In this document: positions 1-9,461 of the stretch, piece by piece
How positions within the stretch are numbered: the stretch's first letter is position 1
Layout: the number at the start of each line of letters is the position of its first letter
Assembly: GCF_002906165.1 (NCBI RefSeq)
Contig: NZ_PPCN01000005.1
Location: 62,001-126,000 of the forward strand
DNA: 64,000 bases
From: Roseibium marinum
GTDB taxonomy: Bacteria > Pseudomonadota > Alphaproteobacteria > Rhizobiales > Stappiaceae
Reading direction: 5' to 3'
Notes under the pieces: model-generated
Told to the model about the DNA's origin: nothing
Seen by the model: the letters and a program-made list of their open reading frames with translations, nothing else
Databases searched by the model: none
Translations under genes and position numbers: made by a program

Positions 1-1
1 G

Positions 2-1417
2 GCAGATACGGGAGCGTCCATCCTGATGCTGGAACGTGGCCAGCAGCTCCTGGAAACGCCTGAAGTGCATGATCCTGCCGCTGTTTTCGGCAGCGGATAT
101 TTCATGCCAAATGAGACTTGGCTGGACGCCGGAGGACGAGGTTTCACGCCGGGAAACCATTATAATATCGGCGGAAATTCAAAGTTCTACGGTGCGGTCC
201 TGATCCGGTACCGCGAAGAAGATTTCGCCGAGTTGGAGCATGAAAACGGTATCTCCCCGGCCTGGCCGTTCGGTTATGACGAGATCGCGCCCTGGTACGA
301 TGCCGCCGAGCGGCTTTACAACGTGCGCGGGACCGTAGGCGAGGATCCCACGGATCCGCCGCGATCGGATGGCTATCCTTTCCCGGCGCTACCCCACGAA
401 CCTGCAATTGCCGATGTTAAAGAGCGACTGGCCAAGACCGGACTGCATCCGTTTTCTCTGCCGCTCGGCGTTGATATCGACACCTGGATGGCAAACCGGG
501 AAACGACATTCGACGGTTTCCCGGACACGCGGTCCGGCAAGATGGACGCCGAGACATGCGGCCTCGCTCAAGCCCGGAAGAACCCGAATTTCGAGCTGAA
601 GAGCAATGCCCGGGTGACCCGTCTGGAGGCTGACCCCACCGGCCGGATCAACGTGGTTCACGCCCGGGTCGATGGTGAAGATTTCAGGGTCACGCCGCGC
701 CTGGTCATCCTCAGCGCGGGGGCAATCCAGTCCGCGGCCCTTCTTCTGGCCTCTGGTGTCGCCAATCGATCCGACCAGGTCGGGCGGAACTACATGAACC
801 ACAACGCAAGCGCCATCATCGGAATTGACCCGCGCTATAAGAACAACAGCCGTTATCAGAAGACCTTTGGCGTCAACGATTACTATCTGTCCGATGGTGC
901 TGGTGGCTTTCCCCTCGGAAATATCCAGCTCCTGGGCCGGGTCACAGGCGATATCCTTCGTGGCCAGGTCAAGGCGGTTCCCGGCTTCATGCTGGACTGG
1001 ATTTCGCGTCATGCGATCGATTTCTACGGGATCACGGAAGATTTGCCGGACCCTGAAAGCCGGGTTGTCTTGGATGGAGACCAGATCCGGTTGCACTGGA
1101 AGCGAACCAACATGGGTCCCCATCGGCGGCTGGTAAGGGCATTTTCCCGCAAATTGAAACAGGCCGGATTTCCGGTGGTCTTGAGCCGGCTCTTCGATGC
1201 GGCGGTGCCTTCGCACCAATGCGGCACTGTAAGGATGGGTGACGATCCGGCCAAAGCTCCCTTACGCCCTGATTGCCGGGCTTACGACCACCCAAATCTC
1301 TATGTCGTCGACGCCGGCTGCCTGCCGACATCCGCTGCCGTCAATCCGGCGCTGACGGTTGCCGCTCTGGGGTTGCGGGCCGCGCGGATTATCCAAAAAG
1401 AGGAGCTGGCCTCATGA
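2..1417 (+). CDS. GMC-family FAD oxidoreductase, 5' end outside the window
   Basis: The frame is open from base 2, upstream of the first ATG, and begins ADTGASILMLERG. That is the second beta-strand of a Rossmann FAD domain, so the true start and the GxGxxG loop lie before the window. Downstream are the GMC features: GGNSKFYG in the FAD-contact region, an LVILSAGAIQSAALL segment, the catalytic-His stretch SHQCGTVRMGDDP, and a C-terminal NPALTVAALGLRAA FAD helix. Members oxidise primary or secondary alcohols of sugars, polyols or small alcohols. Its stop overlaps the next start (ATGA), so it is translated together with the SDR that follows. The LacI gene at the operon end suggests a carbohydrate-like substrate; the exact substrate cannot be read. 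Confidence 0.85.
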   Translation, partial: ADTGASILMLERGQQLLETPEVHDPAAVFGSGYFMPNETWLDAGGRGFTPGNHYNIGGNSKFYGAVLIRYREEDFAELEHENGISPAWPFGYDEIAPWYDAAERLYNVRGTVGEDPTDPPRSDGYPFPALPHEPAIADVKERLAKTGLHPFSLPLGVDIDTWMANRETTFDGFPDTRSGKMDAETCGLAQARKNPNFELKSNARVTRLEADPTGRINVVHARVDGEDFRVTPRLVILSAGAIQSAALLLASGVANRSDQVGRNYMNHNASAIIGIDPRYKNNSRYQKTFGVNDYYLSDGAGGFPLGNIQLLGRVTGDILRGQVKAVPGFMLDWISRHAIDFYGITEDLPDPESRVVLDGDQIRLHWKRTNMGPHRRLVRAFSRKLKQAGFPVVLSRLFDAAVPSHQCGTVRMGDDPAKAPLRPDCRAYDHPNLYVVDAGCLPTSAAVNPALTVAALGLRAARIIQKEELAS

Positions 1418-2172
1418 ACCGCGTTGCTCTCATCACCGGAGGTCAGCAAGGCATAGGCCTTGGGATTGCCGAGGCGCTGGTTGCTGCCGAATACGATGTG
1501 GCGCTTGCTTCCGAGGCCGCGCCGGATGCCGATCAAGTCCAGCTGGCCTTGCGTAAACTCGGAGTGAAGGCCCGCTATTTTCGTCACGATCTGAGAGAGC
1601 TTGATGCGGTACCTGATTTGTTGAATCAAGTAGAGGCCGACCTTGGTCCGATCACGGCACTGGTGTCCAATGCCGGAGTGCCAGCGAAAGTCCGCGGCGA
1701 TATGCTGGACATGGCGCTCGCCAATTTCGATCTGGCTTTGGATATCAATCTGCGAGGGGCGTTCTTTCTGGCCCAGAATGTAGCTCGCAGAATGCTCTCC
1801 CAACCGGCGGGAACATATCGTTCCATCACATTCGTCACCTCGGTCAGCGCGGAGATGGTCTCCATTGACCGGGCCGAATACTGCATCTCGAAAGCAGGCG
1901 CGGCGATGATGGCGCAGCTCTTTGCCGTGCGGATGGCGGAAAGCGGTATCGGGGTCTTCGACATTCGCCCCGGCATCATTGAAACGGCCATGACCTCCGG
2001 TGTGAAGGATAAATACACCTCTCGCATTGAAGGCGGACTGGTCCCGGCTGCCCGCTGGGGCCAGCCGCAGGATATCGGCTCGGTCATTGTGCCTCTGGCC
2101 GAAGGTCAATTCGCCTTTGCCAACGGTGCGGTGATCCCGGTCGATGGCGGCCTCTCGATTCATCGGCTTTGA
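1414..2172 (+). CDS. Short-chain dehydrogenase/reductase (SDR)
   Basis: Classical SDR of 252 residues. The nucleotide-binding motif TGGQQGIG lies at about residues 8-15, the NAG motif near 87, the catalytic Ser at 143/145, and YxxxK at Tyr156/Lys160. The C-terminus VIPVDGGLSIHRL is typical of FabG-like enzymes. I chose the ATG at 1414 because it overlaps the preceding stop codon as ATGA and places the TGGxxGIG motif next to the N-terminus; an upstream in-frame extension has no SDR character. It probably carries out NAD(P)-dependent interconversion of a hydroxyl and a carbonyl in the same pathway as the two flanking GMC enzymes. Confidence 0.85.
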   Translation: MNRVALITGGQQGIGLGIAEALVAAEYDVALASEAAPDADQVQLALRKLGVKARYFRHDLRELDAVPDLLNQVEADLGPITALVSNAGVPAKVRGDMLDMALANFDLALDINLRGAFFLAQNVARRMLSQPAGTYRSITFVTSVSAEMVSIDRAEYCISKAGAAMMAQLFAVRMAESGIGVFDIRPGIIETAMTSGVKDKYTSRIEGGLVPAARWGQPQDIGSVIVPLAEGQFAFANGAVIPVDGGLSIHRL

Positions 2173-2182
2173 GGATTGACCA

Positions 2183-3778
2183 ATGGCTGAGACCTACGAT
2201 TTCATCATTGCCGGCGGCGGATCCGCCGGTTGTGTACTGGCCGCCCGCCTGTCTGAAAATCCGGCTACTCGCGTCCTGCTGATTGAAGCGGGTGGTCGCG
2301 CCTGGCATCCATTTTATCAAATGCCCGCTGGTTTTGCGAAGATGACCAAGGGGATTGGCAGCTGGGGCTGGTCGACAGTGCCGCAAAAGCACATGAACGA
2401 CATGGTCATCCGCTATACGCAGGCAAAGGTGATTGGCGGTGGCTCCAGCATCAACGCCCAGATCTACACCCGCGGCAACGCTCTGGATTATGACGAGTGG
2501 CGCCAACTGGGCTGTGAAGGCTGGTCCTATGCGGACGTGCTGCCGTATTTCAGGAAGGCCGAGGACAACGATACCTTCGACAATGAGTTTCACGGCAAGG
2601 GCGGTCCGCTCGGGGTTTCGCAGCCGCGGGCGCCATTGCCGATCTGCGAAGCCTATTTTGCAGCTGCCGCGCAATTGGGAATTCCTCGAAATCATGACAT
2701 GACGGGCGAAACTCAGGACGGTGTCGGATTTTACCAACTGACGCAGAAAAACGCCAAGCGTGCGTCGGCCGCAACGAGCTATCTCGGCCCTGCGCGAGGC
2801 CGGGAAAACCTGACCATCCGCACGGATGCCATGGTTCAGCGGATCGTGACGGAAAACGGAAAAGCCATAGGTGTCGAACTTGCGTCCTCCGCGGGCAAAG
2901 AGGTCGTTCATGCCAATGCGGAAGTGCTGCTTTCCTCGGGAGCGATCGGCTCGCCGCGCCTGTTGATGCTGTCCGGTATCGGCCCGGCGGATCACCTCAA
3001 AAGTGTCGGTATCGACCCGGTCCTCGACAAGGCGGCGGTTGGATCGAACCTGCAGGACCACGTCGATCTTTTTCTGATTGCCGAATGCACCGGCGATCAC
3101 ACCTACGACAAGTTCGCGAAGCCGCATTGGTCGGTCATCGCAGGGCTTCAATACCTGCTGACCAAAAGAGGCCCGGTGGCCTCCAGCCTCTTTGAAACCG
3201 GTGGATTCTGGTATGCGGACGAGAATGCCCGCTCGCCCGATATCCAGTTTCACCTTGGGCTTGGTTCCGGGATCGAGGCCGGCGTCGCTAAAATGACCCA
3301 TCCGGGTGTGACCCTGAACTCGGCCTTCCTGCGCCCCCGGTCATGCGGAACGGTTCGTCTTGCAAGCAACGGCCACAACGACGCACCGCTGATCGATCCG
3401 AACTACTGGGAAGACCCCTACGACCGGGAAATGTCCATTCGCGGCTTGAAACTGGCGCAGGACATCATGCGTCAGGATGCTTTGAAGCCTTTTGTTCAGG
3501 GCGAACGTCTTCCGGGGCCCGATGTCAGGACGGATCAGGATTATTTCGACTTCGCCTGCCGCCATGCAAAGACCGATCATCATCCGGCGGGAACCTGCCG
3601 CATGGGGCCGGATGACGACGCGGTCGTCGATCCGCGTCTCAGGTTTCGCGGTCTGGACCAGTTGCGCGTGGTCGACGCCTCGATCATGCCACAGCTTGTC
3701 TCCTCCAATACGAATGCGCCAACAATCATGATTGCCGAAAAGGCAGCCGACATGATCCGCGCCGATCACGGGATCTAA
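2183..3778 (+). CDS. GMC-family oxidoreductase (choline/alcohol dehydrogenase-like)
   Basis: Full-length 531-residue GMC enzyme. The FAD motif IIAGGGSAGCVLAARL is at residues 8-23 with the usual E/AGG partner after strand 2. VIGGGSSINAQIYTRG is the GMC signature 1 region, and the C-terminal catalytic stretch is HHPAGTCRMGPDDD. The C-terminal motif VVDASIMPQLVSSNTNAPTIMIAEKAADMI is typical of the BetA-like branch. It follows the SDR by 10 bases and the DUF993 gene starts four bases after it. It has no signal peptide and is probably cytoplasmic or membrane-associated, passing electrons to quinone. It is not specific enough to be called choline dehydrogenase, since no betaine aldehyde dehydrogenase or betI is nearby. 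Confidence 0.85.
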   Translation: MAETYDFIIAGGGSAGCVLAARLSENPATRVLLIEAGGRAWHPFYQMPAGFAKMTKGIGSWGWSTVPQKHMNDMVIRYTQAKVIGGGSSINAQIYTRGNALDYDEWRQLGCEGWSYADVLPYFRKAEDNDTFDNEFHGKGGPLGVSQPRAPLPICEAYFAAAAQLGIPRNHDMTGETQDGVGFYQLTQKNAKRASAATSYLGPARGRENLTIRTDAMVQRIVTENGKAIGVELASSAGKEVVHANAEVLLSSGAIGSPRLLMLSGIGPADHLKSVGIDPVLDKAAVGSNLQDHVDLFLIAECTGDHTYDKFAKPHWSVIAGLQYLLTKRGPVASSLFETGGFWYADENARSPDIQFHLGLGSGIEAGVAKMTHPGVTLNSAFLRPRSCGTVRLASNGHNDAPLIDPNYWEDPYDREMSIRGLKLAQDIMRQDALKPFVQGERLPGPDVRTDQDYFDFACRHAKTDHHPAGTCRMGPDDDAVVDPRLRFRGLDQLRVVDASIMPQLVSSNTNAPTIMIAEKAADMIRADHGI

Positions 3779-3782
3779 TCCG

Positions 3783-4955
3783 ATGCTTTTACCGTCCCAG
3801 GAGGGAACTCTCGTTTCCTACAGCCTTACCGGCACACCGTTGATACCGCGCGCACCGAAGGTGGCTTTCACACGGACCGCTTTCGCGGCGGCTCATGTGG
3901 TCTCCGATCCAATCGCCGAGCGGGCTCCCTGGGTCGGGCGTCCGGCGGTGGATTGGGAAAATACGCTGAAGTTCCGCCACTGGCTCTGGGATCAGGGCCT
4001 TGGCCTGGCGGAAGCGATGGACACGGCTCAGCGCGGAATGGGTGTCGATTGGTTGACGGCAAAGGAGCTGATCGAGCGGACGATGGTGGAAGCGAAGGCG
4101 CATCCCTTGAAGCCGCGCGTTGCCTGCGGAGCCGGAACGGATCACAAGAGCCTTGATGAGCTAAAGGATGCGGACGCCATCATTGCAGCCTATGAAACCC
4201 AGATCGAAGCGGTGGAAGCCGCGGGCGGTCAGGTCATCCTGATGGCGACACGGGCCTTGCCGGCGATTAACGCCGGTCCCGATACCTATGCGCGGGTCTA
4301 TGGGCACTTGCTGGAGCAGGCCAGGGATCCGGTCATCCTTCACTGGCTCGGCGACATGTTCGATCCGGCGCTGTGCGGGTATTGGGGTGCGACGGACGTA
4401 GCCGCTGCCTCCGACGCGGCGCTGGATATCATCATGAGCCATGCGGACAAGGTGGACGGGATCAAGATCTCGCTGCTCGATCAGGCCCATGAGGAAGCCT
4501 TTCGGGCGCGCCTGCCTGAAGGTGTGCGGCTTTATACCGGCGACGATTTCAACTACGCCGCCCTCATCGAGGGGGACGGAACCCATTACTCCCATGCGCT
4601 ACTGGGGATCTTCGCGGCCATCGCACCGGCTGCCTCGCAGGCTTTGGAAGCGCTTGCGCAGGGCGACCGGGCAACCTATCACCGGCTCCTGGAACCAACC
4701 GTTGCATTGAGTCGCGAGATCTTCAAGGCACCGACCCAGTTCTACAAGGCAGGGATCGCCTTCCTTGCCTGGATGAACGGGGCGCAGTCGCATTTCATCA
4801 TGCCGGGTGGCTTCCAGTCGTCGCGGGAGATTTCTCACTATGGGGAGGTCTTCCGCCTCGCCGATCAGGCCGGTTTGCTGTCGGATCCCGATCTGGCAAT
4901 CTCGCGGATGAGTACGCTGCTGGCACTGCATGGGATAGATGGAGACCGATCCTGA
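3783..4955 (+). CDS. DUF993 / dihydrodipicolinate synthase-like protein
   Basis: A 390-residue protein recognised as the DUF993 family, annotated in alphaproteobacteria as dihydrodipicolinate-synthase-like (class I aldolase, TIM-barrel) proteins of unknown reaction. Visible landmarks are an N-terminal IPRAPKVAFTRTAFAAAHVV strand, a central VDGIKISLLD segment containing a lysine placed where a Schiff-base lysine would be expected, and an LYTGDDFNYA stretch. Family members usually lie beside sugar dehydrogenases and isomerases. Here it sits between a GMC dehydrogenase and a LacI repressor, so it may split or dehydrate the keto acid or keto sugar the dehydrogenases make. That role is inference. 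Confidence 0.7.
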   Translation: MLLPSQEGTLVSYSLTGTPLIPRAPKVAFTRTAFAAAHVVSDPIAERAPWVGRPAVDWENTLKFRHWLWDQGLGLAEAMDTAQRGMGVDWLTAKELIERTMVEAKAHPLKPRVACGAGTDHKSLDELKDADAIIAAYETQIEAVEAAGGQVILMATRALPAINAGPDTYARVYGHLLEQARDPVILHWLGDMFDPALCGYWGATDVAAASDAALDIIMSHADKVDGIKISLLDQAHEEAFRARLPEGVRLYTGDDFNYAALIEGDGTHYSHALLGIFAAIAPAASQALEALAQGDRATYHRLLEPTVALSREIFKAPTQFYKAGIAFLAWMNGAQSHFIMPGGFQSSREISHYGEVFRLADQAGLLSDPDLAISRMSTLLALHGIDGDRS

Positions 4956-5972
4956 ATGACCAAACGCCCGACCATTCTTGATGTCGCTCGCACGGCCAGG
5001 GTTTCGAAGTCGACGGTGTCGTTGGTTCTGCAAAGCAGCTCGCTGGTCAAGGCGGAAACCGCTGAAACTGTGCGCGCGGCCATGGCCGAAGTCGGGTATG
5101 TCTACAATCGTGCCGCCGCCAATCTTCGCAGCACAAGTGTCGGCCTGATCGGACTGGTGATCAACGATTTGCGCAACCCGTTCTTCACCGAGTTCGCCAC
5201 CTCGGTCCAGATGGCTCTTTCGGCCAAGGGCTATGCGACTGTCGTGGCCAATTCGGACGAGGATCCGGACCTGCAGGCGCAATTGATCGGATCGATGATC
5301 GAACATGGCGTTTCGGCCCTGATCATTTCTCCAGCTTATGGCGAGCCTGAGCGCAGCTTCGGTCCGATAATTCGCGCAGGGGTTCCCGCGATGCAGGTTC
5401 TGAGGCAGGTCGAGGCGCGCAGGGATCACATTCCCTTTTCGTCCTTCGACTACATTCGCGGCGGCGAACTTGCGACGCGGCATCTTCTGGAGCAAGGCGC
5501 AAAGAACATAGCCTTCGTCGGTGGTCTTGAAGGACGCGCCATCACCAATGAGCGGATGGCAGGCTATTTGAAGGTGATGGCCGAGACCGGCTCAGAGCCC
5601 CTGGTCTTTCATGGGCGGTCTTCACGTTCGTTTGGCAACGCCGCCGCCGATCTGATCACCAACAAGCATCCGGAGATCGATGCGGCGGTTTGCTTTAACG
5701 ATCTGGTGGCGCTCGGGATGCTGTCGGGGTTTGCACGGCTGGGCCGCAAGTTGGGGAAGGAATTCTGCCTTGTCGGTTTCGATGACATTGAGGAATGCGC
5801 GCAGGTCTGGCCGCAATTGTCGTCGGTGAGTTGTGACATTGCCGCTTTCGGGCAGCACACGGCCTCTGCCATGCTTGAATGGCTGGAAAAGGACAAACAC
5901 CCGGAAACAGAATACCGGGCAGGCGTCGAACTGATCGTACGGTCCTCCAGTCTTCGGGTCCCTGCCCGATGA
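4956..5972 (+). CDS. LacI-family transcriptional repressor
   Basis: Protein of 338 residues. The N-terminal LacI helix-turn-helix (TILDVARTARVSKSTVSLVL, residues 6-25) is followed by the hinge helix (YNRAAANLRSTSVGLIGL) and a periplasmic-binding-protein-like effector domain starting near residue 60. It begins on the base after the stop codon of DUF993, so it is co-transcribed with the operon it presumably controls; the operator should lie upstream of the first GMC gene, outside the window. The effector is unknown but is normally a sugar or a pathway intermediate. Confidence 0.9.
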   Translation: MTKRPTILDVARTARVSKSTVSLVLQSSSLVKAETAETVRAAMAEVGYVYNRAAANLRSTSVGLIGLVINDLRNPFFTEFATSVQMALSAKGYATVVANSDEDPDLQAQLIGSMIEHGVSALIISPAYGEPERSFGPIIRAGVPAMQVLRQVEARRDHIPFSSFDYIRGGELATRHLLEQGAKNIAFVGGLEGRAITNERMAGYLKVMAETGSEPLVFHGRSSRSFGNAAADLITNKHPEIDAAVCFNDLVALGMLSGFARLGRKLGKEFCLVGFDDIEECAQVWPQLSSVSCDIAAFGQHTASAMLEWLEKDKHPETEYRAGVELIVRSSSLRVPAR

Positions 5973-6057
5973 CAAGCCCTGTTTTCCCCTCAATATGAAT
6001 ATGAAAAGCCCCTGAAATCGTAGACGCCTTCTTCCCTGAATTTGAGGCAAGGAGGCC

Positions 6058-6120
6058 ATGATGGGCACAAGCAATTTCAGTGATGATCTTAAACGGGACG
6101 CGGTCGCCCGCGGTGTTTGA
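6058..6120 (+). pseudogene. Remnant of an IS3-family transposase orfA start
   Basis: A good ribosome binding site (GGCAAGGAGG) precedes ATGATG and a 20-codon frame translating to MMGTSNFSDDLKRDAV followed by ARGV and a stop. TSNFSDxxKRDAV is, from memory, the conserved first line of OrfA in many rhizobial IS3-family elements; the rest of the transposase is gone. The surrounding gap (5973-6270) carries no other gene. Confidence 0.5.
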
Positions 6121-6181
6121 TCGGCAGTAGAAAACGAAAACCGAGGGTGTCTAGAAAACTCGGGTCTATTCAGAACAGTGC

Positions 6182-6222
6182 GAGACCGCGCCCGCTGATT
6201 TTACTTTTGCAGACGCGGTCTC
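6182..6222 (-). terminator. Hairpin downstream of the RND operon
   Basis: GAGACCGCG at 6182-6190 pairs perfectly with CGCGGTCTC at 6214-6222, 49 bases beyond the stop codon of the RND pump. There is no U-tract on the minus strand, so if it ends transcription it is not a textbook intrinsic terminator. The adjacent stretch GGGTGTCTAGAAAACTC (6145-6161) looks like an insertion-sequence end but could not be assigned. Confidence 0.3.
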
Positions 6223-6270
6223 TGACCGTTTTCGAATGGGCAGTGCCCGTGGGACCTATGGGGGCGGGTT

Positions 6271-9200
6271 TCAATCCACTGATGATTGCGGGTCCCGGCT
6301 CGAGCCGGGCAGGGGCATGCGCGTTTTCCGCCAGCCTTTCGAGAGCCGGTAGATCACAACGAAGAACAGGGGCACGAACAGCACCCCCAGGAAGGTTGCG
6401 GAGAGGACGCCGCCCATGACGCCCGATCCCATGGCCGTCCGCCCGCCTGCACCGGCTCCCGAGGACAGCACCAGAGGCAGGACACCCAGCGTGAAGGCCA
6501 TGGATGTCATGAGGATCGGCCGGAACCGCTGCTGAGCGGCATAGACCACGCCTTCCCAGAGCGGCTCGCCCGCATCGATCCTCTCCCGGGCAAATTCGAC
6601 GATCAGGATGGCGTTCTTCCCGGTGAGGCCGATGACCGTCAACAGGGCTACCTGGAAATAGACGCCGTTCTCGAAACCCCCGACCCAGGCTCCCGTCAGC
6701 GCACCGGCAATCCCGATGGGCATCGCCAGCATGACGGCAATCGGGATCGACCAGCTCTCGTAAAGCGCGGCGAGACAGAGGAAGACGGCGGCAAGCGACA
6801 AGGCATACAGCAGTCCCGCCTGGTCGCCTGCTTCCCTTTCCTCCAGCGACAGGCCGGTCCAGGCAATCTGGTAGCCCGGTGGCAGCTGCGCCGCCAGAGC
6901 TTCCATCTCGATCATTGCTTCGCCGGAAGTCACGCCCGCCGCGGGGCCGCCCTGAAGCTGGACCGCGGGGACACCGTTGTAGCGGTAAAGTCCCTGTGGA
7001 CCGAAACGCCAATTGGCGTTGGAGAAGTTCGACAGGGGTACCAGACCGCCGGTGTCATTGCGCACGCGCCATTGTTCGATATCTTCCGGCACCATGCGGT
7101 AGGGAGCATCGCCCTGGACGTAGACCCGCTTGATCCGGCCACGGTCCAGAAAGTCGTTCACGTAGCGTCCGGCCCAGGCAATCGACAGCATGTCTCCGAC
7201 ATCGGTTGCAGAAAGACCCATGGCACCGGCAACGCGCCAGTCCAGGTCGATGTTGAACTGGGTCGCGTCCTCAAGACCGTTCGGCCTGATCTGGCCGATC
7301 AGAGCGCTCGCGTTCGCCAGGCCGATGAGCTGGTTCCGCGCCTCGAGCAGTTGCTCATGTGTCTGGCCATCGCGTGCCTGGAGGTAGAAATCGAAACCGC
7401 TGACATTGCCGAGTTCGATCACCGCAGGGGGCACGATCGGGAACGCCAGAGCTTCCTTGATCTGGGAAAAGAAGCCGTAAGCCCGGCCCGCGATAGCTTG
7501 AACGCTGCGGTCCGGCGTCGTGCGCTCGTCCCAGCTCTTCAGGCTGACGAAGGCCAGACCCATGTTCTGTCCCTGGCCGGCGAAACTGAATCCGCGCACC
7601 GTGAAGATGGAGGCGATATTCTCTTTCTCTGTCTCCATGTAATGCTGTTCGATCTTTTTCAGGACCGATTCGGTCGCCTCCGCCGTCGTGCCGGTGGGGC
7701 CCTGCACCAGCGTGAAGAGAATGCCCTGGTCCTCGTCCGGCAGGAAGCCGGTCGGCGTGCGCTCGAACAGGTAGATCATCCCCGCGCCGATCAACAGATA
7801 CACGAAGCCGATCCGCAGCGGCCGGCGGATGATATAGCCCACGGAGGAGGAATAGCCGCGGGTCAGCCGGTCAAAGTTGCGGTTGAACAGTCCGAACACA
7901 CCGCGCTCGCGCGCGCCATGTTTGGGTTTGCGCAGAAGGGTCGCGCACAATGCCGGTGTGAGCGTCAGCGCGACCACGACCGACAACATCATCGCGGAGA
8001 CGATGGTGATCGAGAACTGCTGGTAGATCACTCCGGTGGAGCCCGGAAAAAAGGCCATCGGAACGAACACCGCCGACAGGACCAGCGCGATTCCGATCAG
8101 GGCCCCGGTGATCTGGCTCATGGATTTCTTGGTGGCTTCATAGGGAGAGAGGTCTTCCTCCTCCATGATGCGTTCAACGTTCTCCACCACCACGATGGCG
8201 TCATCCACCAGAAGGCCGATTGCCAGAACCATCGCGAGCATCGTCAGCGTGTTGATGGTGAAGCCGAACAGCGCGATGATGCCGAACGTGCCCAGCAGGA
8301 CAACCGGAACCGCAAGGGTCGGGATCAGCGTTGCCCGCAGGTTCTGCAGGAACAGGAACATGACGAGAAAGACGAGCGCGACTGCCTCGATGAGCGTGCT
8401 GACCACTTCCTCAATCGAAATCTGCACAAATGGCGTGGTGTCGTAGGGCACCACATATTCGACGCCTTGGGGAAAGAAGGCGGACACTTCCTCAAGCTTC
8501 GCCTTGACACGTTCGGCAGTGTCCAGGGCATTGGCACCCGAAGCCAGCTGGATAGCCATGCCGGCCGTCGGATTACCGTTGTAGCGGGCTGATGTCGTGT
8601 AGCTTTCCGCCCCGATTTCCACCCGGGCAACATCGCGCAACAGCACGAGACCGCCGTCGGTCTCCGCACGTACGACGATCTGCTCAAAATCCTCTGGCGT
8701 CGACAGCAACGACTGCGCGGTGATCGTGGCATTGAGTGCCTGCCCGTCCAGAGCGGGCAGGGAGCCGAAGGATCCGGCCGAAACCTGTGCGTTCTCTTCC
8801 GAGACCGCCTGAACGATGTCTGCCGGCGTGAGCTCGAAGGCCGCAAGCTGGTCCGGGTTCAACCAGATGCGCATCGCATATTGCGCCCCGAAAATCTGGA
8901 CGTTGCCGACCCCTTGCAGGCGGCTGAACTGGTCCACCAGGTTCGAGACAAGATAGTCGGAGAGGTCGACGGCATTGAGGGCGCCATCGGTGGACACAAG
9001 CGCCGCGACCATGAGAAATCCCGCCGAGGATTTCTGCACGGTGACGCCTTGCCTCTGCACCGTTTCAGGCAGCAGCGGCGTTGCCTGGCTGAGCTTGTTC
9101 TGGACCTGCACCTGCGCGATGTCCGGATCCGTTCCGGTTTCGAACGTGAGGGTCACGGACGAGGAGCCGGTCGATGTGGAAGAAGAGGAGATATACCGGA

Positions 9201-9423
9201 GCCCGTCGAGGCCGGTCATCTGCTCCTCCATCACCTGGGTGACGGTGTTGTTGACTGTCTGCGCGGAGGCGCCGGAATAGTTGGCGTTGACGTCAACGGT
9301 GGGAGGGGCGATCTGCGGATACTGCGCCACGGGCAGCATCATGACGGCCAGAACGCCGACCCCCATCAAAAGGATCGAAATCACCCAGGCGAAGATCGGG
9401 CGGTCAATGAAGAAACGAGCCAT
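6271..9423 (-). CDS. RND multidrug efflux pump, inner-membrane subunit (HAE1/AcrB type)
   Basis: A 1050-residue protein of the length and architecture of AcrB/MexB. It has an N-terminal transmembrane helix (FFIDRPIFAWVISILLMGVG), a large periplasmic loop, a helix with the proton-relay aspartate pair in IGLLVDDAIVVVENVERIM near residue 405, a second large loop, and the conserved C-terminal RFRPILMTSMAFTLGVLPL segment. It exports amphiphilic compounds by proton antiport as a trimer with the adaptor encoded just upstream. The gap to the adaptor gene is 38 bases, so they form one operon. No TolC-like channel gene is present here, so a channel from elsewhere would be used. Confidence 0.95.
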   Translation of the reverse strand: MARFFIDRPIFAWVISILLMGVGVLAVMMLPVAQYPQIAPPTVDVNANYSGASAQTVNNTVTQVMEEQMTGLDGLRYISSSSTSTGSSSVTLTFETGTDPDIAQVQVQNKLSQATPLLPETVQRQGVTVQKSSAGFLMVAALVSTDGALNAVDLSDYLVSNLVDQFSRLQGVGNVQIFGAQYAMRIWLNPDQLAAFELTPADIVQAVSEENAQVSAGSFGSLPALDGQALNATITAQSLLSTPEDFEQIVVRAETDGGLVLLRDVARVEIGAESYTTSARYNGNPTAGMAIQLASGANALDTAERVKAKLEEVSAFFPQGVEYVVPYDTTPFVQISIEEVVSTLIEAVALVFLVMFLFLQNLRATLIPTLAVPVVLLGTFGIIALFGFTINTLTMLAMVLAIGLLVDDAIVVVENVERIMEEEDLSPYEATKKSMSQITGALIGIALVLSAVFVPMAFFPGSTGVIYQQFSITIVSAMMLSVVVALTLTPALCATLLRKPKHGARERGVFGLFNRNFDRLTRGYSSSVGYIIRRPLRIGFVYLLIGAGMIYLFERTPTGFLPDEDQGILFTLVQGPTGTTAEATESVLKKIEQHYMETEKENIASIFTVRGFSFAGQGQNMGLAFVSLKSWDERTTPDRSVQAIAGRAYGFFSQIKEALAFPIVPPAVIELGNVSGFDFYLQARDGQTHEQLLEARNQLIGLANASALIGQIRPNGLEDATQFNIDLDWRVAGAMGLSATDVGDMLSIAWAGRYVNDFLDRGRIKRVYVQGDAPYRMVPEDIEQWRVRNDTGGLVPLSNFSNANWRFGPQGLYRYNGVPAVQLQGGPAAGVTSGEAMIEMEALAAQLPPGYQIAWTGLSLEEREAGDQAGLLYALSLAAVFLCLAALYESWSIPIAVMLAMPIGIAGALTGAWVGGFENGVYFQVALLTVIGLTGKNAILIVEFARERIDAGEPLWEGVVYAAQQRFRPILMTSMAFTLGVLPLVLSSGAGAGGRTAMGSGVMGGVLSATFLGVLFVPLFFVVIYRLSKGWRKTRMPLPGSSRDPQSSVD

Positions 9424-9461
9424 CGGAAACCTTCAGATTGTCATGAGTTGGGCCGGGTGGC

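Noticed and set aside
2183-3778. Choline dehydrogenase BetA
   Set aside because: The sequence is BetA-like, but there is no betB, betI or choline transporter; the neighbours suggest another alcohol.
6286-8592. A 768-codon open frame on the plus strand
   Set aside because: It lies wholly antisense to the RND pump gene and reads as an Arg/His/Gln-rich shadow with no domain; the pump frame is conserved throughout.
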